Shown in pieces: positions 1 through 7,762 of a stretch of DNA of 29,247 nt. Location of the stretch: positions 1-29,247 of the forward strand of contig JBAYVQ010000004.1 of NCBI GenBank assembly GCA_041674565.1. Direction: 5' to 3'. The translations under genes were made by a program, and so were the position numbers. Every line of letters begins with the position of its first letter. Position 1 is the stretch's first letter. The notes under the pieces are model-generated. The model did no database searches. It was given only the letters and a program-made list of their open reading frames with translations, and was not told the DNA's origin. The stretch is from CALMFT01 sp041674565. Lineage in GTDB: Bacteria; Patescibacteriota; Gracilibacteria; Absconditabacterales; Absconditicoccaceae.

Positions 1-1
1 A

Positions 2-235
2 CTGAGTAGCTACCTACCTGAGACAGGTGAGCTGTGGTATCAAAATTACAACGATGTAGCTACCGATCTTGGTATTATCACTATGGGGGCAGGCGATACA
101 CCTGTGTCAAGACATGATGGAGCCTTGATGCTATATAGAGCCTACAAGAACCAACCATTTTCTTTACGAGGAGATAACCCTCAGTCATTCACTATCAATG
201 GTCGTGATGATGTCATCAGTGCCGTATCAAACTAA
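2..235 (+). CDS. C-terminal end of a probable surface/extracellular protein (5' truncated by window)
   Basis: The frame is open from the first bases of the window and ends at a TAA, giving the last 77 residues of a protein whose start lies outside. It contains no in-frame TGA. The tail carries a segment close to the pattern of S-layer-homology-like or pseudo-repeat units (SRHDGALMLYRAYKNQP), rich in aromatic and polar residues, with no membrane span or sorting motif at the C terminus. I infer an exported or surface protein, but no family can be named from so short a piece. A hairpin followed by a T-run lies 27 nt after the stop and should end its transcript. Confidence 0.6.
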   Translation: MSSYLPETGELWYQNYNDVATDLGIITMGAGDTPVSRHDGALMLYRAYKNQPFSLRGDNPQSFTINGRDDVISAVSN

Positions 236-261
236 ATACTGTATTTATGAACTATATAATC

Positions 262-285
262 AGAGCCCGCAATGGCTCTTTTTTT
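262..285 (+). terminator. Rho-independent terminator of the first gene
   Basis: The arms AGAGCC and GGCTCT surround a 6-nt loop and are followed by a run of seven Ts. It lies just after the stop of the plus-strand gene at 2-235. Confidence 0.75.
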
Positions 286-290
286 GTACA

Positions 291-318
291 AAAAAATCTC
301 TGCCTACGCAGAGATTTT
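291..318. terminator. Bidirectional terminator between convergent genes
   Basis: An 11-bp stem (AAAATCTCTGC / GCAGAGATTTT) encloses a CTAC loop, with A-rich and T-rich flanks on both sides. It lies right after the stop of the minus-strand gene at 326-760 and can also back up the terminator at 262-285. A closely related hairpin recurs at 845-874. Confidence 0.75.
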
Positions 319-325
319 GTAAGAA

Positions 326-760
326 CTAATTTTTACACTGTGGTAAGCCTGAAAGGGCTTCACGCAGAAATCCATCAACAAATCTTTCATATAGATTGTT
401 GAAAGAAAGTCAGACTTCTTTTATATTTGATCCGAAGTCCAAGAGATCTGTATGTAAGATCCTATCCTTGAGTCGTTCTACTGTGGTATCGTACTTTCCT
501 TCCTTGATATATCCAATCATTTGTAGAAACCAATTTTGATATCCTTCTATATTAACATCGACATCAATTTTTGAGTATTGCAATGCAAATGCTTTGTAGT
601 GCTCTATAAACGTGATAAATGGTTTGCCAAACGCTTCCATTTGATCTAGATTTTGTATCACTTGAACTGCTTGTTGAAGTGATTGGAGCTCTGCTTGTAA
701 TGTTTCTCTATCTTTTTCGATAGAATTGTTAGCATCTGACTTGTTGATGGAGTTGCTCAT
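326..760 (-). CDS. Conserved-looking hypothetical protein, 144 aa, helical
   Basis: With TGA (410-412) read as glycine the frame continues 28 codons past the apparent stop and ends at a TAG. ATG at 760 is preferred over the in-frame GTG at 790 because the only good promoter (TTGACA, 16 nt, TATAGA at 794-821) would start RNA near 787, downstream of that GTG. The protein is soluble and mostly alpha-helical. It begins with a polar, low-complexity stretch (about residues 1-15), followed by a coiled-coil-like segment (about 18-45), and ends with a compact amphipathic tail (NNLYERFVDGFLREALSGLP). No catalytic motif is visible and I do not recognise the family. It forms a monocistronic unit bounded by the promoter and the terminator at 291-318. 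Confidence 0.7.
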
Positions 761-793
761 AAGAGGACTGTAAAATAAAAAAATAACCACTTA

Positions 794-821
794 TCTATAA
801 ACATACATAACTATTTGTCAA
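794..821 (-). promoter_or_regulatory. Sigma-70-type promoter for the 326-760 gene
   Basis: On the minus strand, TTGACA (816-821) is followed after 16 nt by TATAGA (794-799). The predicted start near 787 leaves about 27 nt of leader before ATG 760, with no Shine-Dalgarno site. Confidence 0.7.
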
Positions 822-844
822 TACCTCATTATCATTTTATTGAT

Positions 845-874
845 AAAAAAATCTCTGCGTATGCGGAGTTTTTT
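845..874 (+). terminator. Terminator-like hairpin, near-duplicate of the one at 291-318
   Basis: CTCTGC (853-858) pairs with GCGGAG (863-868, one G-U) around GTAT, with six As before it and six Ts after it. No plus-strand gene ends here, so it may be a relic of a duplicated gene end or of an element boundary. Confidence 0.55.
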
Positions 875-878
875 AAGT

Positions 879-1058
879 ATGGTGGAAAAGAGTCCAACTA
901 ATTCGAACCATCTTTTTGAATGTGTCCGCAACTATATAATCACCTGCAGAGAAGAAGATATGGTAAGGATCATACATTTCTCCTACGAAGTTTTGGATGG
1001 TAAAAATAAGCGGTCTGACAAGGATGTGGAATACGTCAAGAAGCGTTATTGATTGTAG
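879..1058 (+). CDS. Small hypothetical protein, 59 aa
   Basis: ATG 879 lies five bases after a terminator-like hairpin, and the frame reads through one TGA (Gly) to a TAG. The product is charged, with a plausible alpha-helical core (EEDMVRIIHFSYEVLDG) and a basic C-terminal tail. A longer frame from TTG 840 exists but would run through the hairpin, so I reject it. No promoter or Shine-Dalgarno site is convincing. The amino-acid composition looks protein-like, but the frame is short and no family is recognisable. It could be a decayed piece of a larger gene at the edge of the accessory block. Confidence 0.4.
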
Positions 1059-1168
1059 GATTTCTGATTATATCATATGACTGTAAATGATATTGTAGGT
1101 ATAGCGGAAGGGTATTTGTACTGTATATAGTAGAGTAGTACAGGCGTACCACAACTTGAAAATCAATT

Positions 1169-1197
1169 TTGTTTGAATATGTATTGGATTGTATTTA
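1169..1197 (+). promoter_or_regulatory. Probable promoter for the 1255-aa gene
   Basis: TTGTTT (1169-1174), 17 nt and TATTTA (1192-1197) give a predicted start near 1204. This argues for ATG 1220 and against the in-frame TTG at 1169, which lies inside the promoter. Confidence 0.5.
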
Positions 1198-1219
1198 TTA
1201 CCTACTCATTTTTTTTTTG

Positions 1220-4200
1220 ATGTTAAAAATAACCGCAAATGATATAAGGTTTTGGACAGAGAAGAATAACAGGGAGGCGCAAGGGATAGTGCCAGAGCTA
1301 CTTAGGAGATTGATCTTATGTACGACTATTCCAACAAACATAGATATACCTATAGGAGATGGTATATCAGTTTGATGATTTGACGGGGAGATTGAATTGG
1401 AGGAAGATATTATGTTTTTTAAGGCTTGAAAAACGATTATAGAAATATGAGTTGCTGAAGATATACATCAAAAAGCGGAAGATGATTACAACAAGAGAGC
1501 ATTAGATTCTAGATGAATAGTGAAAGCTGATACAAACTTTGTATTTGTTACTTCTAGACTATTTTCTAAGTCTTCCGCTCGAGAAATATCAAGGAATGCA
1601 GATAATGAATGGAAGAGCGTAGTGGCTATAAATGCTAATAAGCTTGAACTTCGACTCGAGCAGAGCCCAAGTGTAGCGTTGCGATTTTGAAAAATAATAT
1701 GAAAATCTACTGAAGGTCTAAAAGATTTGATGACGGCTCGAGCTAATGTCTCGCAGTCTACTTGAGTCAACGTTATTCCTAACTTACTTATAAACTGAAG
1801 AGACGAAAAAGTAGACGAGTTGTGTAGGGCTGCGAAGATAAGTGGAAATAAGATCAGCATTCAGTCAGAATCTCAAATAGAGTCTTATGCTTTTGCATTA
1901 GCTTCCTTGATAGGGTGTGAGTCTTTATGAGCTAAAGTAGTGACTGTGCAAAATCAGGAGCATCTTAACTTTTTAGCAACTAAAAAAAGTAGGCTTATAA
2001 TAATACCAGAAAAGTCTTTTATGCCGAACATTTGACCAGCTTTAGGTGTATGACATACTATAATAATACCTACCTGACAAAGTCGTAATACTACAATAAA
2101 ATTCAATAACTCTATTGAATTAAAGCCAATGGCTAGGACTGATAGAATAAGGTGATTAAAGGCAATGTTATGAACAGATGAGTTGGCATCATCAGTATAT
2201 GGTCAAACAAGGGGTTATTTTTTACCAATTCTTAGAAATAAATATCTGGATCCAAATAATGACTTTGTGCCTTCTCGGCTCGGCAAAGTTGATGTAAAGA
2301 TTCTTTTGACTGTATTATTTTTAACAGAATGGGAGATAGGAGTAGATAATGAACTCATAGAAGGTTTGTTGAGAATCCCGTATGAGACTTTTGAGGCAGA
2401 GCTAGTTAGGCTTTCGTCTTATGATGATACTCCTGTACGCAGATGAAAACTTTTTAATGTATGGCAGGTAATATCTAAAAATGATTTGTGGTTTTTCCTT
2501 AAAGATAGCCTTGATTATTCTTTGTTAGAAAGTTTTATTTTTATCGCACAAGTCGCTTTGACTGAGAGAAATCCCGCATTAGATTTAAAAAAGCAAGACA
2601 GATGGCTTGCTGGCATATACTGAAAAAAGAATAAGTATTCCTCCAGGGTAACAAATGGTATTGTAGATACCATGGCTTTACTTTGAACATTATGAGATCC
2701 TAAAGTAGATCGTATGCTGTGTGAGATTTCTGTTGAAGTTTTCAAAGACCATAGAAAAGTCAGTGATATAATTTACTCGCTGGGACATAACTTATGCGCT
2801 CTTGCTGAGGCTACTCCAGAGGTATTTATGGATTTTGTTGAGAGGAACATTGATGGCTTTGGTGAGTCATTTCAAAGTTGAGACGCCCTTCGAGACGCCC
2901 AATCTTATACAAATATGCTTTGGGCTCTAGAAAGACTGTCTTGGAGTCCTGAATATTTATGAAGAGCATCTGAAATCTTGGTAAACCTTGCTGAAAGATA
3001 TGAGAAAGATATAAGAGATAATTACTCAAATAGACCAATATCGTCTTTAATGCAGATCTATTTACATCGAAAGCCCAATACTCCAGGAACAGGTCAGGAT
3101 AAGTTAGAAATACTGAATATGCTTGCTAAAAATCACTGAAATGTAATATGCGGGCTACTTGTTAGACTATGCGGTTCTAGCTCATTATCTGAGATAGCAT
3201 ATCCAATTTATCAAAATTGGAGTAAGGACGCAAATCTAATGCCTGCTGGCAAGGAAGTCAAAGAATATATAGCTTGAGTGAGAAAGCTGGTTTTACATTT
3301 AGTTAAAAGTGATGTGGAAAATAGGATCATAAAAATCTTTGAGGTATTAAGGATTTTTTCGAAAGAAGAGTTGGGCGAACTTTTGGATACTTTATCTGAA
3401 ACAGATTTCTCTAGTTTTCAGGATCAAGGTACTTTGCTTGAATTGCAAAACGAAATAGAAGAGTTATTTTTTATGCCGATTGTTCATAAGAATGAATCAG
3501 TTATTACTACTTATCCTGAGTTTGTAGATATTCTAAAACAAATTCATCAGAAGGCTACTCCACAAGATATGCTAATTGCCAATAAAGAGTTATTTATGGA
3601 TGCCAAAAAAACTGTTTTTAGTTTAATAGATTCTTATGGATGATCTGATTGGAATAAGCAAACTGAAATAGCCAACCAGGAAAGAATTAGGCGTATTGAG
3701 GAGATATATACTATTGGTTGATCTGAATCTATCAAAAAGCTAGCTCTAATTCTTGATGATACCTCCCTACTGTCTCAAAGTCTCATATGATCTACGTTTA
3801 AAGAATCCTTTCAAGAAAGCATTTTTTCTTTACTAGAAGAGAAGGAGTTAAATTTGCGTACTTTGGGAATGAACTTTATTTGAGGTTTAGACATGAACTG
3901 AGACGTCTTTGTTCAGTCCAAAATTATGGCCTTAGGAGATATTGATAACGATTTTTTAAAAGGTGGCCTGTTATTTTCGTTGAGATTTGATAACAGAGTT
4001 ATTGAAATTCTAAAAGAACAGCCTGAGAGAGTGCAGAAAGTTTTTCGAGAACTACACAAGACAATAAGAAATTATAAATTGCATAATGCAGAAGCCTACT
4101 CCGACTTTCAATATGTAATAAGCGAGCTGCAAAAGTATTGTTGACCTGGATACGCGTTTCAGGTAATTGAAATGCTTATGCATGAAAACAAATTGAATAA

Positions 4201-4987
4201 GGTGGATGTTAGTATGTTATTTGATGTTTTGCGCTCTATGGCCGACTCATCGGATGCTCGAAGACTTATAGGCGATCCAGAATACTATTTAGAAAAGCTA
4301 TTCAAATATTTCTACGATTTGATAGAGGAAGGAAAGATAAATAGAGAGGAGATTCTGCAATTGGAAACCATGTATATCCATATCATTAAGCACCCCAAAA
4401 TAATCAATGATGAGCTTTCTAAGAATCCTCAGTTGTATGTAGAGCTAATAAAGTTTTCTTATAAGGCAGAAGATGAGGAGAAGAAAGCTCCGTCGTCACA
4501 GGAGCAGAATAGAGCTAAAAATGCTCATGAGGCATTGAGTAAGTTTACAAAAATTCCTTGATTAGACAATGAGTGAAAGATTGATATTGATGTCTTGAAA
4601 TCTTGGACAGAACACGTTATGGAATTACTCAAAAAAAATAAAAGATTAAAAATAGGCAGTCAAAAGATTGGAGAACTATTTTCATACTCTCCACAATGAG
4701 AGGATGGTTTTTGGCCAAGCGAATCCGTAAGATTGGTTGTAGAAAACCTTAAGAGTGATGACATCGAAACATGACTTTGGGTGTGAAAGACCAATCAAAG
4801 ATGACTTACTTCTAGATGAATTTATGATTGATGAAAACAAGAAAGAGATATTTCACAAGGGTATTCTGAAGCCTATGAAAAGATGATATATAAATTTCCA
4901 AGAACTGCCAAGTTGCTCAAAAGTATTTCTCAAGAATATAAACACTTTGCTGATAGGACCGATGAAGAAGTAGAGTTTGACCGTTAG
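1220..4987 (+). CDS. Large protein, 1255 aa, with restriction-nuclease-like N terminus; candidate defence protein
   Basis: Under table 25 this is a single frame with nearly 40 in-frame UGA codons; under the standard code it shatters into many ORFs. The N-terminal segment (about residues 12-140) matches, from memory, a widespread family of roughly 1200-residue prokaryotic proteins: a basic REAQG...PELLRRL helix, then GGFDGEIE (G52-E59), an II-E-x-G strand (E75, G77), and FVFVTSRLF. D55 with E75-x-G77 resembles a degenerate PD-(D/E)xK nuclease core, with Gly where Lys is usual. Residues about 230-290 carry a second conserved block (ALGVGHTIIIPTGQ). The remainder is a long alpha-helical array, probably a scaffold or sensor. 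No P-loop is visible, so an ATPase role is not supported. The gene is monocistronic, with its own promoter and terminator, beside two recombinase genes. A role in phage defence is my inference, not a demonstrated function. Confidence 0.8.
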
Positions 4988-5032
4988 ATACTTTACTAGA
5001 CACAATACCTATTCTGTCTAACAAAGTATAAG

Positions 5033-5057
5033 AGAGCTATATTAGTAGCTCTTTTTT
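5033..5057 (+). terminator. Rho-independent terminator of the 1255-aa gene
   Basis: AGAGCTA (5033-5039) pairs with TAGCTCT (5046-5052) around a 6-nt loop and runs into a T-tract. Confidence 0.75.
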
Positions 5058-5110
5058 GTTACTGCTATTGTTCAAGATTTTGTTATTATTAGACACAACT
5101 AATATATATT

Positions 5111-5716
5111 ATGTCATATAATCTGATGGAATTTGTAGAACCAATTAGAGACAAGAAAAAGATAGAACAGATAAAAAATAGCCTAAAAGGAGGCGGTAAA
5201 GTAAGAGATCTTTTGTTATTCCATCTAGGGATAGTTTTAGCCCTCAGAATATCTGATCTATTATCATTAAAAGTGTCAGATGTTATGGATGATAAGGGAA
5301 ACATAAGAGAGTATTTTGAAGTATCAGAACATAAGACAGATAAGAAGCATAGAGTAACGATAAACCCTAAGCTGATTGATGTCATAGAGCTATATAAAGC
5401 TACTTATCCCAATATAGTAAGTAAATTTGATAATTACTTGTTTTTTGCACAAAAAAGATTCCCTCTTGGAAGCAAGGCAATAGATAGAAAAATGTGACGA
5501 TTATTGATAGATCAACGGTGTAGTGATGTTGGATTAGTCTGAAACTATTGATGACACACATTACGCAAAACACGATGATACCAAGCCAGATCTGCGAGTG
5601 TTCCGACGGAGATAATTCAGCATAAATTAAATCATAGTAGCATGGCTATAACAAAGAGATATTTAGGTATTACGGATGATGAGTTTGCTGGGGTATGTAA
5701 TAAGTTGGATTTGTAG
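5111..5716 (+). CDS. Solitary tyrosine recombinase (phage-type integrase), 201 aa
   Basis: The protein is a catalytic domain with almost no core-binding domain, as in the short integrases common in Firmicutes and their phages (start motif MEFVEPIRDKKKIE). All catalytic residues are present: Arg in ALRISDLLSLKVSD, Lys in EHKTDKKHRV, His-x-x-Arg in GHTLRKT, His in LNHSS, and the nucleophile Tyr in KRYLGI. Five UGA codons lie in the frame. One encodes the Gly after LRKTR, a position normally Gly, so the gene is adapted to this host's code. ATG 5111 directly follows an AT-rich TAATAT box at 5100-5105, so the mRNA may be leaderless. No partner gene or att core is obvious next to it. It may move the surrounding block or act as a housekeeping-type resolvase; the former fits the neighbours better. 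Confidence 0.9.
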
Positions 5717-5757
5717 GTTTGTTTGATATAGTATATTTATATTTTGCTCAAATTGAT

Positions 5758-6498
5758 ATGTTAAATTTCTTCAGAAAGGATCTTAATCTAAATAAGAGAT
5801 GGTGGCATAGACTTTTGGTTGTAGTATTTTTTGCAGGTTTTGCATTCTGTCTTTGATGGGCGCTTGTAAATATCTATAGCGAGAGTGATAACTCTTCATT
5901 TACATATTATAAAATTGTTGAACCACTGTCTGGAAGATTGACTTCGGAAGTTAAATCAATTGACCAACTTATAAGATCATGAGAAAGATTTCAACAGTAT
6001 AGGGCACTTGATCTTCCATTTAATAATTTATGAAATAAGTATGGTCACCTACCAACACAAAAACATTCATATGAAGATGATGATTTAAAGAATATCTACT
6101 GCTCAACAATGTTATATAAAAATGTAAATGAAGTTATAGAAAGAACTAAAATAACTTCCTTATATATTTCAGAACTGGATAGCAGTAGAAGTATATCGCT
6201 ACCAACAGAAGAATTTTCAGATTATATAAAACAAAAAGATATTTACTGTTTATGGACAGATAGTTTCGGTGAAACCAATAAATTCCTAGAACCTCAAAAG
6301 ATGTTTCAAGATGATTATTATTTCTATAAAAAGACACTTTCTTCTAGAATGATAAATATTGCAGAAAGTTTAATGCTGATCTCTATCCTCGCTGTGGTTT
6401 TACTATTCATATTCAGCTTAATTGCAGTCTTTTATTATAAAGTAGTACTCTATGTAATTTACTGAAATAATAGTAATAAAAATAACCTACAAAAATAA
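5758..6498 (+). CDS. Two-span membrane protein of unknown function, 246 aa
   Basis: Table 25 reading joins an upstream half with several UGA codons to the downstream part. The topology is clear: a basic N terminus, a first membrane segment at about residues 17-38 (LLVVVFFAGFAFCLGWALV), a polar loop of about 160 residues rich in Asn, Asp and Tyr, and a second membrane segment near residues 200-232. The loop contains a few cysteines but no recognisable enzymatic motif. It starts 41 nt after the integrase stop, in the same direction, so the two may be cotranscribed. I do not recognise the family; a phage- or element-encoded envelope protein is possible. Confidence 0.75.
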
Positions 6499-6612
6499 CT
6501 TTATGCTGTGAAGAAACCATATGTGTTTATGCTATCTAATATCATTTTTTAGTAAATTGTTTCTTTTTGTACATATGAATATTCAAGAATTTGCTGGTTA
6601 TGCAACAATACT

Positions 6613-7035
6613 ATGATTGTGACTAGTGTATATAGTGTTACGCAAAGGGATAGACTTAAGGATGAAAAGAAGAGATATGTGGCTGATGCATTGCAGAATA
6701 GGATGGATGAAGAAGAGCTAGGTATATATAACGAAAGAAAAGCTCGCTTTGAAGAAGATATAAAAAAAGTTCAACAATTTCTTGATGAACTTATATCGGA
6801 AGAGCAGTCTAGATCGATTGAATTTGAATCTTTCTTTCAGGTGCTCTCAAATGCAGCTAAGTACTACGAACTTTGAGATATAGTTTGAAGACGTAAAATA
6901 GTTTCAATCCTGACTTCGAACCTAATAATAAATGACGATAAGTCGCTTACTATAAGGGTTAAATCATGATTGGAGATGTTGTTTAAAAGAATGGTGGGCG
7001 ATGAAGGATTCGAACCTACGACCCCCTCGGTGTAA
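6613..7035 (+). pseudogene. C-terminal remnant of a large serine recombinase, overlapping tRNA-Val
   Basis: The 140-codon frame lacks the catalytic and recombinase domains but has the features of the C-terminal end of large serine integrases. These are a charged coiled coil (about residues 10-75, with KKVQQFLDELISEEQ) and then a segment of the type RRKIVSILTSNLIINDDKS. The end reads GDEGFEPTTPSV, which is the translation of the 3' half of the tRNA-Val gene on the other strand; the TAA lies in the anticodon-loop region. Recombinase genes that end inside their target tRNA are typical of integrated elements. An overlapping frame at 6575-6721 starts a short hydrophobic peptide, so the upstream part has probably been lost or frame-shifted. 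It is most likely a non-functional relic marking an old integration. Confidence 0.65.
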
Positions 7036-7069
7036 ACGAGATGCTCTCGGCCAGCTGAGCTAATCGCCC
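6992..7069 (-). tRNA. tRNA-Val (UAC), CCA encoded
   Basis: The minus strand folds as a cloverleaf. The acceptor GGGCGAT pairs with ATCGCCC, the D-stem is GCTC/GAGC, the anticodon stem TCTCG/CGAGG encloses TTTACAC (anticodon TAC), and the T-loop is TTCGAAT. Discriminator A and a genomic CCA follow. The 3' half is overlapped by the serine recombinase remnant on the plus strand, which makes this gene the likely attachment site of the neighbouring element. Confidence 0.95.
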
Positions 7070-7095
7070 ATTCGATATTTCAGATTATTTGTACA

Positions 7096-7113
7096 TTGTC
7101 ATGAAGATGACAA
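7096..7113. repeat. Perfect 7-bp inverted repeat upstream of tRNA-Val
   Basis: TTGTCAT-GAAG-ATGACAA lies about 27-44 bp upstream of the tRNA-Val 5' end, that is, in its promoter region. It could be an operator or a leader hairpin; there is no T-run, so it is not a terminator. Confidence 0.4.
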
Positions 7114-7201
7114 GTGAGATTACCTATAATAATCTGCGGCAGTATTTCAAGAAATAATCCAAAATAATCCAGTATATATGAAAGTATGATCTTTTTTGCA
7201 C

Positions 7202-7222
7202 AAAAAACCTGACTTGCGTCAG
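7202..7222 (-). terminator. Terminator after tRNA-Glu
   Basis: On the minus strand CTGAC-GCAA-GTCAG runs into a T-tract (7202-7207 as As on plus), 29 nt past the tRNA-Glu 3' end. It separates the two tRNA transcripts. Confidence 0.7.
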
Positions 7223-7251
7223 ATTTTCTTATGTTAGATGCTTATTTCTGA

Positions 7252-7326
7252 TGGTACCCGTACGGGGAATCGAACCCCGATTGCAGGATTGAAAGTCCCG
7301 TGTCCTAACCGTTAGACGATACGGGC
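7252..7326 (-). tRNA. tRNA-Glu (UUC), CCA encoded
   Basis: The acceptor GCCCGTA pairs with TACGGGT (one G-U). The anticodon loop CTTTCAA gives anticodon TTC, and the T-loop is GTTCGATTC. Discriminator A is followed by a genomic CCA. Confidence 0.95.
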
Positions 7327-7422
7327 ATATTGTACATATGCCTTGCAATGCTGTATCCAAAACTATAACGATTTGGATATGGTTTGTCTAGTAACTTTCT
7401 TGGTCTGATTATCAAGAAATTT

Positions 7423-7451
7423 TTGACAAATCTACACTCCATGCGTATAAT
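7423..7451 (+). promoter_or_regulatory. Consensus sigma-70 promoter driving an RNA with no ORF
   Basis: TTGACA (7423-7428), exactly 17 nt, and TATAAT (7446-7451) is a full match to consensus at both boxes and the best promoter in the window. Start is predicted near 7458. No convincing reading frame follows. Confidence 0.85.
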
Positions 7452-7457
7452 GATCGA

Positions 7458-7750
7458 GCTTATACTATTTTAGTCATACTTCTGGCTTGTCCAATTGGTT
7501 TAACTTATTGGGTTAGGGAAACAAGGCGCCATTTAGAATTATTACCGTAGTTCTTCTGTAAAAAACAAAAACAAAAAGTCCGTATTCGACGGACCTGTCT
7601 TGTGACATGAAAAATGGTGAGCATTTGCGACGAACTTGCTTACGAGACTTTGTAGCGGGATTGTTGTGAAGGTAGCGAGTGAAGTTGCAGTATCGCAAGA
7701 TATTGTATCGTTATCCAAGGAATCTCTATCCTCTCTGGATGGGGTTTTTT
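7458..7750 (+). ncRNA. Candidate structured non-coding RNA, about 290 nt
   Basis: A perfect consensus promoter feeds this stretch and a good terminator ends it, yet neither strand holds a believable gene. Visible structure includes CTTGT-CCAAT pairing with ATTGG and ACAAG (7486-7525), an A-rich single-stranded linker (7561-7577), a tight hairpin GTCCG / CGGAC (7578-7594), and a long-range TTGCGA / TCGCAA pair (about 7626 and 7694). Size and promoter strength suggest an abundant housekeeping RNA. I looked for signatures of tmRNA (tRNA-like ends, CCA), RNase P (P4 boxes), SRP RNA (GGAA tetraloop with AGCA) and 6S RNA (closing stem) and found none. It is transcribed towards the 3' end of the truncated uvrA, so it could also act on that convergent gene. 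Confidence 0.5.
7724..7750 (+). terminator. Terminator of the candidate RNA
   Basis: CTCTATCC (7724-7731) pairs with GGATGGGG (7737-7744, with G-U pairs) around a 5-nt loop and is followed by six Ts. Confidence 0.65.
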
Positions 7751-7762
7751 GTTCTCGAGATC

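Noticed and set aside
6575..6721. Short hydrophobic ORF (MNIQEFAGYATILGLGLVYIV...)
   Set aside because: It could be a true small peptide, but it overlaps the recombinase remnant in another frame, degenerates after about 25 codons and has no support beyond its N terminus.
7513..7698. Minus-strand 61-aa ORF, and an open plus-strand frame starting near 7600 that runs into uvrA antisense sequence
   Set aside because: Neither has a plausible start context or protein-like composition. The consensus promoter and terminator on the plus strand fit a non-coding RNA better.
7458..7750. Identification of the RNA as tmRNA or RNase P RNA, suggested by TATTCGACGGAC and AAAAAGTCCG
   Set aside because: No tRNA-like 3' end or CCA for tmRNA, and no second P4 strand for RNase P; the matches are too short.
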